A stretch of DNA of 64,000 bases from Aliidiomarina celeris. GTDB lineage: Bacteria > Pseudomonadota > Gammaproteobacteria > Enterobacterales > Alteromonadaceae. The notes beneath the pieces are model-generated. The model saw nothing but the letters and a program-made list of their open reading frames with translations, was not told the origin of the DNA and ran no database searches. The first letter of the stretch is position 1. The number at the start of each line of letters is the position of its first letter. The DNA lies in NCBI RefSeq assembly GCF_003316875.1, contig NZ_QMIL01000002.1:641660-705659 (forward strand), in the 5' to 3' direction. Of the stretch, positions 35,426-45,504 are shown piece after piece. Position numbers and translations under genes: made by a program.

Positions 35426-36865
35426 ATGTTACCTGTAGTGGCCTTGGTGGGCCGACCCAATGTAGGAAAATCGACGCTTTTTAATCGTCTAACCAATAGC
35501 CGTGACGCGCTGGTGGCCGACTTCCCGGGGCTTACTCGAGATCGGCAATATGGCTCGGCGCGTTATGAAGGCTTTCAGTTCATTGTGGTCGACACCGGTG
35601 GTATTCAAGGCGACGAGCAGGGCCTCGATCGGCTTATGGCGGAGCAGTCTTTGCAGGCCGTGCACGAAGCCGATTTAGTGCTTTTCTTGGTCGATGCGCG
35701 TGACGGCCTTACAGCTTCTGACGAATACTTGGCCGACTACCTACGGCGACAAGAGAAGCCGGTTGTACTGGTCGCCAACAAAGTAGACGGACTGGACGGT
35801 GACTCCGCAAGTGCGGAGTTCTATAAGTTGGGACTTGGTGATGTTTGGCAAATTGCTGCGGCGCATGGCCGCGGCGTGTCGAAATTACTGCAGCACGGCT
35901 TTGACCCTCTATTGGAAACCTTCCCAGGCCTGCAACAGCAGCCGGACGAGCCGCTCGACATAGATGAAGACACGGGTTTTGTTGCTCCAGATCCAGACAC
36001 CCCCATTAAGCTTGCCATTGTTGGGCGGCCTAATGTGGGTAAGTCGACACTCACGAATCGTATTTTGGGTGAAGAGCGCGTGGTGGTATTCGACATGCCC
36101 GGCACTACGCGTGACAGCGTTTATATTCCGATGGAGCGAGACGGCCAAGCCTATACCTTGATCGATACAGCCGGCGTTCGTCGGCGTGGTCGCATTGGCG
36201 AGGCGGTAGAAAAGTTCTCGGTCGTAAAAACGTTGCAAGCGATTGAAGACGCGAACGTAGTGATTATGGTGATCGACGCCCGCGAGTCGATTGGCGATCA
36301 AGACCTAAATTTGCTGGGATTTGTGTTAAATGCAGGGCGTTCGGTCGTTATTGCGGTGAATAAGTGGGATGGTTTGGAAGCCGACGCAAAACAATGGGTG
36401 AAAGACGAACTCGATCGTCGCCTTGGTTTTGTGGATTTCGCGCGCATTCACTTTATTTCCGCATTACACGGCACCAATGTTGGTCATTTATTTGAGTCGG
36501 TGAAAGAGGCCTACGCCAGTGCGACGCAGCGGGTAGGTACTTCGCAGCTTACGCGCATTATGGAGTCGGCGGTAGATGAGCATCAACCGCCATTAGTACG
36601 GGGTCGCCGCGTGAAACTCAAATACGCGCATGCCGGTGGCTACAACCCACCGCGTATTGTTATTCATGGTAACCAAGTGAATGACTTGCCAGAAAGCTAC
36701 AAAAGGTTTTTGATCAATTACTTCAGGCGTTCCCTCAAGCTTATGGGGACGCCGATTAAAATTGAGTTTAGAGCCGGCGATAATCCCTTTGCCGGCCGTA
36801 AGAACAAACTCAGCATGTCGCAACAACGCAAGCGCAAACGCATGATGCGGTTTGTGAAAAAATAG
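35426..36865 (+). CDS. der: Ribosome assembly GTPase Der (EngA)
   Basis: Der has two successive G domains and a KH-like domain, and is essential for 50S subunit maturation. In the 479 residues the two P-loops are [14 protein letters not shown] (about 8-21) and [14 protein letters not shown] (about 200-213). The matching G4 motifs are NKVDGLD and NKWDGLE. The KH domain covers about residues 375-465, and the basic tail ends [15 protein letters not shown] start, 21 bp after bamB. It is convergent with hslO, with only 2 bp between the stops and no visible terminator. Confidence 0.96.
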   Translation: MLPVVALVGRPNVGKSTLFNRLTNSRDALVADFPGLTRDRQYGSARYEGFQFIVVDTGGIQGDEQGLDRLMAEQSLQAVHEADLVLFLVDARDGLTASDEYLADYLRRQEKPVVLVANKVDGLDGDSASAEFYKLGLGDVWQIAAAHGRGVSKLLQHGFDPLLETFPGLQQQPDEPLDIDEDTGFVAPDPDTPIKLAIVGRPNVGKSTLTNRILGEERVVVFDMPGTTRDSVYIPMERDGQAYTLIDTAGVRRRGRIGEAVEKFSVVKTLQAIEDANVVIMVIDARESIGDQDLNLLGFVLNAGRSVVIAVNKWDGLEADAKQWVKDELDRRLGFVDFARIHFISALHGTNVGHLFESVKEAYASATQRVGTSQLTRIMESAVDEHQPPLVRGRRVKLKYAHAGGYNPPRIVIHGNQVNDLPESYKRFLINYFRRSLKLMGTPIKIEFRAGDNPFAGRKNKLSMSQQRKRKRMMRFVKK

Positions 36866-36867
36866 CG

Positions 36868-37734
36868 TTACTGGCTTTGGGCGGGCGCGTCGTGTCCGTC
36901 CAATGCTTCCACGTCTATGGTGTCGTAGTGGTACTCGGTTAAACAGTAGTCGCAGGTAAGGGTTAGCTTACCGTCTTGGACAATAATTTCTCTTAGTTCA
37001 TCTCGAGCAATGCTGCGTAGTGCGGTTGCCGTGCGTTCACGCGAGCAGCCACAACGAAAACTCACGTGTTGTGGCGGGTACAGTACAACGTCGTCTTCAT
37101 GGTACAAACGGCGCAGAATTTCCACTGCAGGTAATTGATTTGCCTCTTCCGTAGTCAGGGTGTCGGCGAGCGTTACCGTGTGTTCATAACCATGGTCGTC
37201 AACTTGGGTTCCCGGCAGCACTTGCAGCAACATACCCGCACAGGTGTTATGCTCGGGGTCAATATAGGTCCAAATGCGAGTTGGTAGTTGTTCTGACTGT
37301 GCGAAGTAGCGCTCAACCGCCGTAGCAAGCTGATTGTCTTCTATTTTAACCATACCTTGATAACGTTCGCCTTGCTCGGGGGTAAGCGTAATAATTAACA
37401 GCGCGTCGTCACCAAGCATGGCTTGTAAACTACTCTCCTCAACGTTCCCTGTGGTGCGAGCAACACCGCGTAGCGAGAGGTCGTGGCTGCCATTCACTGT
37501 GGCAAAGTTAAGCGCACCGCTGCCTTGCAGCTGCACGTTAATGTGGCCTTTAAATTTGAGTGTGGCGGTGAGCATGCTGGTTACTACCAGTAATTCGCCG
37601 AGTAACGCCGCAACAGCAGGCGGATAATCATGACCCGCAATAAGTTGCTGGTAAGTGTCGGATAGCTGTACGAGCTCTCCGCGCACATTATGGTGGTCGA
37701 AGGTAAAGCGATGCAGTTCATTCTTCAAAGTCAT
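36868..37734 (-). CDS. hslO: Redox-regulated chaperone Hsp33
   Basis: Hsp33 is a holdase that is switched on when oxidation releases zinc from its C-terminal cysteines. The 288 residues contain the four zinc ligands as CGCSRERTATALRS (CxC, about residues 230-232) and LTCDYCLTEYHY (CxxC, about 263-266). The N-terminal substrate-binding part includes QLQGSGALNFATVNG. ATG start. hslR lies 8 bp upstream in the same direction, the common hslRO pair. Confidence 0.94.
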   Translation of the reverse strand: MTLKNELHRFTFDHHNVRGELVQLSDTYQQLIAGHDYPPAVAALLGELLVVTSMLTATLKFKGHINVQLQGSGALNFATVNGSHDLSLRGVARTTGNVEESSLQAMLGDDALLIITLTPEQGERYQGMVKIEDNQLATAVERYFAQSEQLPTRIWTYIDPEHNTCAGMLLQVLPGTQVDDHGYEHTVTLADTLTTEEANQLPAVEILRRLYHEDDVVLYPPQHVSFRCGCSRERTATALRSIARDELREIIVQDGKLTLTCDYCLTEYHYDTIDVEALDGHDAPAQSQ

Positions 37735-37742
37735 TAGCTTGC

Positions 37743-38126
37743 CTATTGGTGCTTAAATTTAATCAGCTCTCGACGTTGTTTCTTATCGGGCCGTTGGTCT
37801 GGGTGCGGATTATATAACGCATTGGCTTTGCGCGCTGCCGCATTTGCTTCACGTTTTGCAATGCTGGTTGGGGTTTCCTCATACAATGTGGCGGCTTGTG
37901 TTGCGTTGCCGCGCTTTTCACTGAGTGCGATGACCACCACGGTCATGCGGTCGTAACCCTTGGGGAGTTCAATTTCTGCGCCAATCTCCACTGTTTTCGC
38001 GGGCTTTGTGCGTTGCCCATTGTAGTGAACTTTTCCAGCCTGTATGGTTGAACGAGAAAGCGCTCTGGTTTTAAAAAAGCGCGCAGCCCAAAGCCATTTG
38101 TCTAGTCGTACGACGGGCTCGCTCAT
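37743..38126 (-). CDS. hslR: Heat shock protein 15 (HslR), S4 domain
   Basis: Hsp15 binds free 50S subunits that carry nascent chains and helps recycle them after heat stress. The 127 residues start VVRLDKWLWAARFFKTRALS within an S4 RNA-binding domain (about 5-70, with GKVHYNGQRTKPAKTVEIG) and end in a basic tail (RPDKKQRRELIKFKHQ). ATG start behind AGGAG. It is divergent from gspC over about 205 bp and pairs with hslO. Confidence 0.92.
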   Translation of the reverse strand: MSEPVVRLDKWLWAARFFKTRALSRSTIQAGKVHYNGQRTKPAKTVEIGAEIELPKGYDRMTVVVIALSEKRGNATQAATLYEETPTSIAKREANAAARKANALYNPHPDQRPDKKQRRELIKFKHQ

Positions 38127-38331
38127 GGGGGCTCCTTAACTGTGAAAACAATATATTTTGAAACAATTTGTGGTCATACTGCTACTGAAACTCAAGCGTA
38201 TTGCAGTGTAACATGAAGTAAAAGGGTGCAGGCAGTGGGGAATATTTATTGCCTTGTGTTGATGTTATCAGGTTGTTGCATTCGCCTGAGGGGTATAGAA
38301 TGGCTTGCCAAATCCGAGAATTATTATAATT

Positions 38332-39231
38332 GTGCTACAACTGTCATCAATAAAATCTAAATGGTTCGCGAACAACGCGGGTACAGCCTATTTTCGTTGG
38401 GCTTCGGCAACAGCTTCGCTGATCATGGTCGCCTTTGCAGCGTGGCTGGCTGGCGGTTTGTTTTGGAGCTTATTTACACCAGCACCGAATGTCGCGGCGG
38501 TATCGGTGCAAGCAACGCCGCAGCCGAGTGCAGGTTCGGCGGTAAATGTGAGCACCATTCAACAGCTCCATTTATTTGGTCAGCAAGGTGTTGCGCCGGT
38601 TCGTAATACGCAAACCACAGACGCACCAGAAACCACCCTGAATATACGTTTGGTTGGCGTAACAGCGAGCTCGAATCCGAATTTGTCGGCAGCCATTATT
38701 CAGCAAGGTTCGAATCAGCAAACCTACATTCCGGGCGATACCGTTGCAGGCTCGCGTGCAGTGGTGCAGGAAATATTGAGTGACCGGGTATTGTTGAATC
38801 ATAACAATCGCACTGAAATTTTATGGATCGAAGGCCGCGACGGTAGCGAAGTGAGCCTCAATGTAATGTCGCAGGCCCCCACAGAAACAGAAGCCGAGCA
38901 AAACCTTACAGACGAGCCTACAAGTGAAATTACCGAGGCAGATTTAAGTAGCGCTCAATTGGAAATATTAGAGCTGATATCCATTACCCCGCAGCCCGGT
39001 GGCAATGGCTTAATTGGCTATCGGTTAGCCCCGCGTGGCGACGACACCCTATTTCGTGAACTTGGCTTACGAGCGGGCGACTTAGCCGTGTCTATTAATG
39101 GTTACGATTTAACAGATATGGCCGAAGCAATGCAGCTTATGAATGAGTTGCAGGGTTTGAGCCAAGCACAAATACGCGTGCTCAGAGACGGTGAGTATGT
39201 AGATATCGACGTTTACATACCAACAGAATAG
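38332..39231 (+). CDS. gspC: Type II secretion protein GspC
   Basis: GspC connects the inner-membrane platform to the GspD secretin. The protein has a single N-terminal membrane span (about residues 19-43), a periplasmic homology-region domain with LNIRLVGVTASSNPNLSAAI and IPGDTV, and a C-terminal PDZ domain (about 225-299; ELGLRAGDLAVSINGYDL). I prefer the GTG start (VLQLSSIKSKW, 299 residues); a TTG at 38305 would add nine residues (PNPRIIIIV) and has a GAGGGG upstream, so the start is uncertain. It opens the gspC-N operon. A TATAGAAT at about 38294 may be its -10 box. Confidence 0.88.
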   Translation: MLQLSSIKSKWFANNAGTAYFRWASATASLIMVAFAAWLAGGLFWSLFTPAPNVAAVSVQATPQPSAGSAVNVSTIQQLHLFGQQGVAPVRNTQTTDAPETTLNIRLVGVTASSNPNLSAAIIQQGSNQQTYIPGDTVAGSRAVVQEILSDRVLLNHNNRTEILWIEGRDGSEVSLNVMSQAPTETEAEQNLTDEPTSEITEADLSSAQLEILELISITPQPGGNGLIGYRLAPRGDDTLFRELGLRAGDLAVSINGYDLTDMAEAMQLMNELQGLSQAQIRVLRDGEYVDIDVYIPTE

Positions 39232-39241
39232 GTAAAACAGA

Positions 39242-41302
39242 ATGCAAGTATTAAAACGTATGGCAGCCGCCGCTTTCGCAGCATCTCTTGTGTTTAGCGT
39301 GCCCACTTTTGCGCAACCCGCAGAGGAGTTTTCTGCCAGCTTTCGGAACACCGACATCAATGAATTTATTCAGGTCGTCAGCCGTAATTTAGAAAAAACT
39401 ATTATTGTGGATCCTGAGGTACGCGGGCGCGTGAACGTTCGCAGTTACGACGTGATGACTCGAGACCAGTATTATTCATTTTTCCTCAATGTATTGTCGG
39501 TGTATGGCTATGCTGTGGTGGAAATGGACACCGGGCCACTAAAAGTCATTCGTGATCGCGACGCAAAAAATGCACCCACGCCAGTCGTAGACGACGAAGG
39601 CACGTTAGGGGACGAATGGGTAACCCGCGTGGTACCTGTGCGTAACGTGTCGGTGCGTGAACTCGCTCCTTTATTACGCCAGTTAAATGACCAAACCGCC
39701 GGTGGCGCGGTTATGAACTACGACGTGTCGAACGTTATTATGATTACCGGCCGTGCTGCGAACGTAAATCGGCTCGCTCAAATTATTCAACGCGTTGATC
39801 GGGTGGGCGATCAAGACGTGGAAATTGTTCAGCTTGAATTTGCCTCAGCCTCAGAAATGGTGCGTATTGCCCAAAGCGTATTTGCCCAGCAGGGGACAGG
39901 TACACCAGAAATGTTAGTGCCGCGGTTGGTCGCCGACGAACGAACGAACCGAGTGTTAGTGAGCGGCGAAACGCGCGCCCGAGAGCGCGTGGTGCGTTTA
40001 ATTCGCCAGCTCGACCAAGAAATGCAAACCAGCGGCAATACCCGCGTGTTCTATTTACGCTACGCCAAAGCAGAAGAAATGGTGAATTTACTGCGTGGTA
40101 TGACCGACACCCTGATTGCCGAAGAACAACGTGCCGCTAGCGGTAGTGGCCAAACGGGCGGTGGCAGCGCGGCACGCCGCGGTGCAGAAGTGAGTATTGA
40201 AGCGCATGAGTCGACCAATGCCTTGGTGGTAACGGCGCAACCGGACATGCTTCGGGCCATTGAAGACGTGGTGGGGCAATTGGATATTCGCCGCGCGCAA
40301 GTGTTGGTGGAAGCTATTATTGTTGAAGTGTTTGAAGGCGACGGCACCAATTTTGGGATTCAGTGGATCAGTGAAGACTATGGCATGACCCAATACACTA
40401 CCGGTAACCAAGTACCTTTAGGGGCCTTGGCGGTGGCGGTAGAGCAGGCGCGGGATCGGCCAGGTGCAGAAGTAACCCGCGTAGACAATGCCGGTAACCC
40501 TTTTACCGAACGCCAACCTGATCAACAAGGTGACTTGTCTCTTCTCGCGCAGTTACTCGGCTCAGCCAATGGCTTGTTGTTCGGAACCGTGCAAGACAGT
40601 TGGGCCGCTGTGGTGCAAGCGGTGGCGACAAACACCAACTCGAATATTTTGTCGGCCCCTAGTATCACTACGCTCGACAACCAAGAAGCAGTATTTTTGG
40701 TCGGGCAAGAGGTTCCAACCTTAACCGGCTCAACCGCAGGCTCGAACAATACTAACCCCTTCCAAACCGTAGAGCGGCGAGAAATTGGTATTCGGTTGCG
40801 GGTTACACCACAAATTAATGAAGGCGACTCGGTGCAATTGCAAATTGAGCAAGAAGTGTCGAGTATTGCAGGCTCAACGTCAGTAGACGTAACCTTTAAC
40901 AAGCGTGAATTGCAAACCACGGTGTTGGCGAATGACGGCGATACGATTGTGCTCGGCGGCTTAATTGACGAAGACGTACAAGAAAGCCTTTCAAAAGTAC
41001 CTTTGCTCGGGAACCTGCCGGTGATTGGACATTTGTTTAAGTCGACCAGCGTAACCACTCGCAAGCGTAACTTGATGGTATTTATTCGCCCTACCATTGT
41101 GCGTGATGATGCCACCATGGGCAGTTTAAGCCAGCGTAAATACAGCTATATTCGCGCCCAACAGCTCATGCAACAGGAACGCGGCTTGTCATTGCGCAGC
41201 AGAGACACCGTGCCAGTTATTCCAGAATGGCCAGAAGGCACGCCGATGCCGGAAAGCTTTGAGCGTTTGTTAGAGCAGCGCCGTAATAACAATGACAATT
41301 AA
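39242..41302 (+). CDS. gspD: Type II secretion secretin GspD
   Basis: GspD forms the outer-membrane secretin channel. The 686 residues begin with a signal peptide of about 25 residues (PTFA-Q). N0 (about 27-100, FSASFRNTDINEFIQ) and three N domains follow, with VVPVRNVSVRELAPLLRQL and VVGQLDIRRAQVLVEAII as domain markers. The secretin core (about 410-600) has VPTLTGS, KRELQTTVLANDGDTIVLGGL and VPLLGNLPVIGHLFKS. The S domain is at the C-terminus. ATG start, 10 bp after gspC. Confidence 0.95.
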   Translation: MQVLKRMAAAAFAASLVFSVPTFAQPAEEFSASFRNTDINEFIQVVSRNLEKTIIVDPEVRGRVNVRSYDVMTRDQYYSFFLNVLSVYGYAVVEMDTGPLKVIRDRDAKNAPTPVVDDEGTLGDEWVTRVVPVRNVSVRELAPLLRQLNDQTAGGAVMNYDVSNVIMITGRAANVNRLAQIIQRVDRVGDQDVEIVQLEFASASEMVRIAQSVFAQQGTGTPEMLVPRLVADERTNRVLVSGETRARERVVRLIRQLDQEMQTSGNTRVFYLRYAKAEEMVNLLRGMTDTLIAEEQRAASGSGQTGGGSAARRGAEVSIEAHESTNALVVTAQPDMLRAIEDVVGQLDIRRAQVLVEAIIVEVFEGDGTNFGIQWISEDYGMTQYTTGNQVPLGALAVAVEQARDRPGAEVTRVDNAGNPFTERQPDQQGDLSLLAQLLGSANGLLFGTVQDSWAAVVQAVATNTNSNILSAPSITTLDNQEAVFLVGQEVPTLTGSTAGSNNTNPFQTVERREIGIRLRVTPQINEGDSVQLQIEQEVSSIAGSTSVDVTFNKRELQTTVLANDGDTIVLGGLIDEDVQESLSKVPLLGNLPVIGHLFKSTSVTTRKRNLMVFIRPTIVRDDATMGSLSQRKYSYIRAQQLMQQERGLSLRSRDTVPVIPEWPEGTPMPESFERLLEQRRNNNDN

Positions 41303-41331
41303 TTTGCCAGTAGCAATGAAGTAGGAATTTT

Positions 41332-42885
41332 ATGTCGACGCACATGCCAACAGAGCCGATGGAAACAGACACCGACGCGGTGATCATGGTGAACGAGCAA
41401 GAAGCCGTGTTACCGCCGCAGGCTGTGCGGGTGCCGTTTTCCTACGCGAAGCGAAATGGTGCGGTGTTAATTTGGCAAGACGGCGAGGCTATTCTGCATA
41501 CTCGAGAAACGGTTCGGCTGGAGGTTTTGCATGAAATTCGCCGCATGTCTGGCGTGCAGTTTAAAGTATCGGCGCACCCCACCGACGAGTTTGACTCGAT
41601 TTTAGGCCAAGCTTACCAGCGCGACTCGTCAGAAGCGAAGCAGTTGATGGAAGACATTGGCAACGAAGTGAATTTGTTCTCGTTGGCAGAAGAGCTACCG
41701 AAAACCGAAGACTTACTGGACAGCGAAGACGACGCGCCAATTATCAAGCTCATCAACGCCATGCTGAGTGAAGCCATTAAGGAAGGGGCGTCCGATATTC
41801 ATATCGAAACCTTTGAGAAAGACTTAATTATTCGCTTTCGGATCGACGGTGTGTTGCGTGAAATTTTGCGCCCGCATCGTAAGCTTGCGTCGTTACTGGT
41901 GAGCCGTATTAAAGTAATGGCCCAGCTCGATATTGCAGAAAAGCGAGTGCCACAAGACGGGCGGATTTCTTTACTTATTGCAGGTCGAGCGGTCGACGTG
42001 CGGGTGTCGACCATGCCGTCGAACCATGGTGAGCGGGTAGTACTGCGTTTACTCGACAAAAACAACGCACGGCTCGATCTTATGCAACTTGGCATGACCG
42101 CGGCGAATCGTGCTGTTTTCTCAGAGCTGATTCGCAAGCCCCACGGTATTATTCTGGTAACAGGGCCAACTGGCTCAGGGAAAAGTACCACTCTGTATGC
42201 AGGCTTGTCTGAAATTAATACCAAAGACCGCAATATACTCACAGTGGAAGACCCGATTGAATATGCGCTCGAAGGTATAGGTCAAACGCAGGTGAATCCG
42301 CGCGTTGATATGACCTTTGCGCGCGGCTTGCGGGCTATTTTGCGGCAAGACCCCGACGTAGTGATGGTGGGTGAAATTCGTGACGCCGAAACGGCACAAA
42401 TTGCAGTGCAAGCCAGTTTAACCGGCCACCTTGTGTTGTCGACTTTGCACACCAATACCGCTTCGGGTGCGCTCACCCGCTTAGAAGACATGGGCATAGA
42501 ACCTTTCCTGTTGTCGTCTAGCTTGCTGGCCGTATTGTCGCAACGGCTCGTGCGCACGTTATGTTCCGATTGCCGAGAAGCGCACCACGCGAACGAGGAA
42601 GAAATGACCATGCTTGGCGTAACGGCAAGCGAACCGCCAACGATTTACCGCGCTAAGGGCTGTGCCAAATGTAACTTTACTGGCTACCGCGGGAGAACCG
42701 GAATTCACGAGCTTCTCGTGGTTGACGAAAAAGTGCGGGAGTTGGTGCATAACGGTAAAGGCGAGCAGGCTATTGAGCGCTATATACGCAACCATTTTCC
42801 AAGTATTCGGCAAGACGGGCGTGACAAAATACTCGCCGGGAAAACCACACTTGAAGAAGTAATGCGAGTGACTCGGGAGGAATAA
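41332..42885 (+). CDS. gspE: Type II secretion ATPase GspE
   Basis: GspE is the cytoplasmic ATPase that powers pseudopilus assembly. The 517 residues show Walker [16 protein letters not shown] (about 280-294), the Asp box [11 protein letters not shown], Walker [20 protein letters not shown] and the His box [14 protein letters not shown]. The zinc-binding CSDC...CAKC element (about 415-460) is intact. The N-terminal region that docks onto GspL is about 35 residues longer than usual. Its stop and the gspF start share one base (TAATG). Confidence 0.96.
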   Translation: MSTHMPTEPMETDTDAVIMVNEQEAVLPPQAVRVPFSYAKRNGAVLIWQDGEAILHTRETVRLEVLHEIRRMSGVQFKVSAHPTDEFDSILGQAYQRDSSEAKQLMEDIGNEVNLFSLAEELPKTEDLLDSEDDAPIIKLINAMLSEAIKEGASDIHIETFEKDLIIRFRIDGVLREILRPHRKLASLLVSRIKVMAQLDIAEKRVPQDGRISLLIAGRAVDVRVSTMPSNHGERVVLRLLDKNNARLDLMQLGMTAANRAVFSELIRKPHGIILVTGPTGSGKSTTLYAGLSEINTKDRNILTVEDPIEYALEGIGQTQVNPRVDMTFARGLRAILRQDPDVVMVGEIRDAETAQIAVQASLTGHLVLSTLHTNTASGALTRLEDMGIEPFLLSSSLLAVLSQRLVRTLCSDCREAHHANEEEMTMLGVTASEPPTIYRAKGCAKCNFTGYRGRTGIHELLVVDEKVRELVHNGKGEQAIERYIRNHFPSIRQDGRDKILAGKTTLEEVMRVTREE

Positions 42886-44105
42886 TGCCAGCTTTTGCGT
42901 ATCAGGCACTAGACCGCCTAGGAAAAAAGAAAAACGGGGTATTAGAAGCCGACACGGAGCGTCAAATACGCCAACAATTGCGTGAGCAAGGACTCTTTCC
43001 GGTAAGTGTAGAGCCCGCAGCGCAAGCAGAGCAAAGTCCAAAACGCACAAAGTCATTGTTTCAACGTGGTATTGCCACGTCTGACTTAGCACTGATAACC
43101 CGCCAGCTTGCTACACTGATTAATGCGGCACTACCGATTGAGCAAGCCTTGCTCGCCGTTGCCGACCAAACCGAAAAGCCGCGCCTGCAAAAAATGCTCA
43201 TGGCCGTGCGTAGCCGCGTTGTGGAAGGCTATACGCTCGCCGACGGTATGCGCGACTTCCCCGCTATTTTCGACGATTTATATTGTGCCATGGTGTCGGC
43301 GGGTGAAAAGTCGGGGCATTTAGACGAAGTGCTAGAGCGGCTTGCAGACTACACCGAACAACGGCAAATGATGAAGAGCCAAATAGTACAGGCGTCGGTT
43401 TATCCAAGCGTGCTCACCTTGGTTGCCATTGCAGTTGTTGCGTTCTTGCTGGCCGTGGTAGTGCCGGAAATTGTCGACCAGTTTACCGACATGGGCGCTG
43501 AGCTGCCGTGGGTTACCGAAGTATTGATTGTAGTGTCCGGTGCGCTCCGCGATTACGGGCTCTATCTTGTAATCGCTCTACTAGCGGGTTTACTGGTGTG
43601 GCGTCAACTCATGCAACAGGAACCGTTCCGTTACCGGGTGCATACCCGGCTGCTTTACTTACCTGTGGTTGGAAAATTGATTCGTGGTGTAAATACCGCG
43701 CGCTTTGCCCGTACCTTGAGTATTCTTACTGCCTCGGCGGTGCCACTACTTGAAGGGCTTCGTATTACTTCGCAAGTCATGGGCAATTTACGCATGCGCG
43801 AAGTTGTAGAACAAGCGGCCGACGACTTGCGAGAAGGCTCAAGTTTGCGCGCCGCGTTGAGTAAAAGTAAGTTGTTTCCGCCAATGATGTTGCACATGAT
43901 CGCCTCAGGCGAACGCAGTGGGGAACTTGAGCAAATGCTCCGCCGCTGTGCCGATAACCAAGACAACGAGTTTTCCAATATAGTGAGTGTAAGTTTGAAA
44001 ATTTTTGAACCGCTACTTATTGTCACCATGGCAGCGGTGGTACTTTTTATCGTAATGGCGATCATTACGCCCATTATGGATTTGAATCAACAGATAGGGT
44101 TGTAA
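42885..44105 (+). CDS. gspF: Type II secretion inner-membrane protein GspF
   Basis: GspF is the polytopic platform protein. The 406 residues have two homologous cytoplasmic helical bundles (about 68-190 and 272-375) and three membrane spans (about 172-196, 220-242 and 378-400). Family motifs are LALITRQLATLINAALPIEQ and SAGEKSGHLDEVLERLA in the first repeat, and IASGERSGELEQML in the second. It begins [18 protein letters not shown]. gspG follows after 2 bp. Confidence 0.95.
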   Translation: MPAFAYQALDRLGKKKNGVLEADTERQIRQQLREQGLFPVSVEPAAQAEQSPKRTKSLFQRGIATSDLALITRQLATLINAALPIEQALLAVADQTEKPRLQKMLMAVRSRVVEGYTLADGMRDFPAIFDDLYCAMVSAGEKSGHLDEVLERLADYTEQRQMMKSQIVQASVYPSVLTLVAIAVVAFLLAVVVPEIVDQFTDMGAELPWVTEVLIVVSGALRDYGLYLVIALLAGLLVWRQLMQQEPFRYRVHTRLLYLPVVGKLIRGVNTARFARTLSILTASAVPLLEGLRITSQVMGNLRMREVVEQAADDLREGSSLRAALSKSKLFPPMMLHMIASGERSGELEQMLRRCADNQDNEFSNIVSVSLKIFEPLLIVTMAAVVLFIVMAIITPIMDLNQQIGL

Positions 44106-44107
44106 CT

Positions 44108-44551
44108 ATGCGTATGAATAAACAGTCGGGCTTTTCTTTACTAGAGCTCATGGTGGTTATTGTTATTTTAGGCATTTTAGCCACCATGGTCATTCCTAAT
44201 GTATTTGGCAACCGCGAGCAGGCAGAGCGACAGAAAGTCGTTTCTGATCTCACCGCACTCGAAAATGCGATGGAAATGTACCGCTTAGATAACGGTGTGT
44301 ACCCTTCTTCGGAGCAAGGTTTAGAAGCCTTGGTAAACGAAGCTCAAATGGACCCACGGCCGCGGAATTTCCGTGAAGGTGGCTATATTCGCCGGTTACC
44401 TACAGATCCGTGGAATAATCCTTATCAACTATTAAGCCCAGGCCAAAACTCGCGCTACGACATTTTTAGCATGGGCTTTGACGGCCAGCCAGGCACGGAA
44501 GACGACATTGGCAATTGGAATATGCACCAGCTTGGCGAAAATAATAACTAA
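44108..44551 (+). CDS. gspG: Major pseudopilin GspG
   Basis: GspG is the main subunit of the T2SS pseudopilus. The 147 residues carry the prepilin cleavage site QSGFSLLELMVVIVILGILA, to be cut between Gly and Phe, with Glu at +5. The globular domain has the GspG features DNGVYPSSEQGLEALV and TDPWNNPYQLLSPGQ; the calcium-site region DIFSMGFDGQPGTEDDIGNW is at the end. The maturing peptidase GspO/PilD is not encoded in this operon. gspH starts at the base after the stop. Confidence 0.96.
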   Translation: MRMNKQSGFSLLELMVVIVILGILATMVIPNVFGNREQAERQKVVSDLTALENAMEMYRLDNGVYPSSEQGLEALVNEAQMDPRPRNFREGGYIRRLPTDPWNNPYQLLSPGQNSRYDIFSMGFDGQPGTEDDIGNWNMHQLGENNN

Positions 44552-45133
44552 ATGATGTTAAGGCCGCGAAACCCATTTAAACACGCAGCAGGCTTCACGC
44601 TTATTGAGCTGTTGTTGGTGGTGGCTATTATTGGTTTTGCAGCCTTTTATATTGTATTGCAGTTACCCGACGACAGCGGCAGCCAAACGCCCGAAGACGC
44701 ACAGCGTACGTTCCAACAGCAGTTTCACCATGCGCGGGAACAAGCCTTACTCCGCAACTGGGTGATTGGCGTTGAGTTTGAAGACACCCAGTATCGGTTT
44801 TTTCGCTGGCATGGAAATACCTGGCAGCCACTGAGTAACGCACCATTAGGGCCGGTGAAGCTGCCCGAGCACTTGTCGCTTACTTTTGTACCGGGAGAGT
44901 TTCGCTTACTCGATAATATGGAAGACAGCAGTGAGTTGTTCCAAGCGCCACGTGACGAGCGCCGAAACAGCGAGGAGCCCGCACCGGAACCGCAAGTGAT
45001 TATTTTTGAAAGCACCGAGTTTATTCCGTTCCGGTTACAGTTTTCCAGTTTGGAGTTCCAGCACCAGAGCTGGAGTATCGACGCCCGCAATGGTATTGAG
45101 CTGCGTGCTGAGGCGGGAGAAATGTATCCATGA
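44552..45133 (+). CDS. gspH: Minor pseudopilin GspH
   Basis: A 193-residue minor pseudopilin with the cleavage site AAGFTLIELLLVVAIIGFAAF (in parts: AAGFTLIELL and LVVAIIGFAAF), Glu at +5, and a C-terminal beta-rich domain containing FHHAREQALLRNWVIGVEF. The linker around residues 128-150 is rich in Glu, Arg and Pro. It is thought to join pseudopilus to tip complex. ATG start directly after gspG; the stop overlaps gspI by 4 bases. Confidence 0.9.
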   Translation: MMLRPRNPFKHAAGFTLIELLLVVAIIGFAAFYIVLQLPDDSGSQTPEDAQRTFQQQFHHAREQALLRNWVIGVEFEDTQYRFFRWHGNTWQPLSNAPLGPVKLPEHLSLTFVPGEFRLLDNMEDSSELFQAPRDERRNSEEPAPEPQVIIFESTEFIPFRLQFSSLEFQHQSWSIDARNGIELRAEAGEMYP

Positions 45134-45504
45134 CGCGTCGTGTTGGTGGTTTTACCTTGGTAGAGGTAATGTTTGCCCTCGCTATATTTGCGTTAGGCGC
45201 ACTTGCCGCGCTGATGGTTGCCACGCAACAACTCGACAGTACTCGGTATTTGCAAGAACGCTACATGGGCCAGTTAGTGGCCAGTAACCGTTTAGCTGAA
45301 CTGCACGACACCGGCAGAGATGGAGCATGGCCACCGCGTGACGGCGCTAAAGGGGAAATGGAGTTTGCCGGTAGTACTTGGTATTGGGAGCAGCAAGTGT
45401 TGGAAACCGTAACGGCTGACCTCCGTGAAGTTACCGTGCGAGTGCGGGTAACCGAGTCGGGTGGTGTTGTGGCGGAACTGAGTAGCTTTGTGGGGCGTCG
45501 ATAA
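45130..45504 (+). CDS. gspI: Minor pseudopilin GspI
   Basis: A 124-residue minor pseudopilin of the tip complex GspI-J-K. The cleavage site is GGFTLVEVMFALAIFALGAL, and QERYMGQLVASNRLAEL downstream is typical of GspI. It overlaps gspH by 4 bases and shares one base with gspJ (TAATG), so the minor pseudopilins are translationally coupled. Confidence 0.92.
   Translation: MTRRVGGFTLVEVMFALAIFALGALAALMVATQQLDSTRYLQERYMGQLVASNRLAELHDTGRDGAWPPRDGAKGEMEFAGSTWYWEQQVLETVTADLREVTVRVRVTESGGVVAELSSFVGRR

Noticed and set aside
40522-41118. 198-codon minus-strand frame opposite gspD
   Set aside because: It is a mirror of the conserved secretin core, with no features of a real protein.
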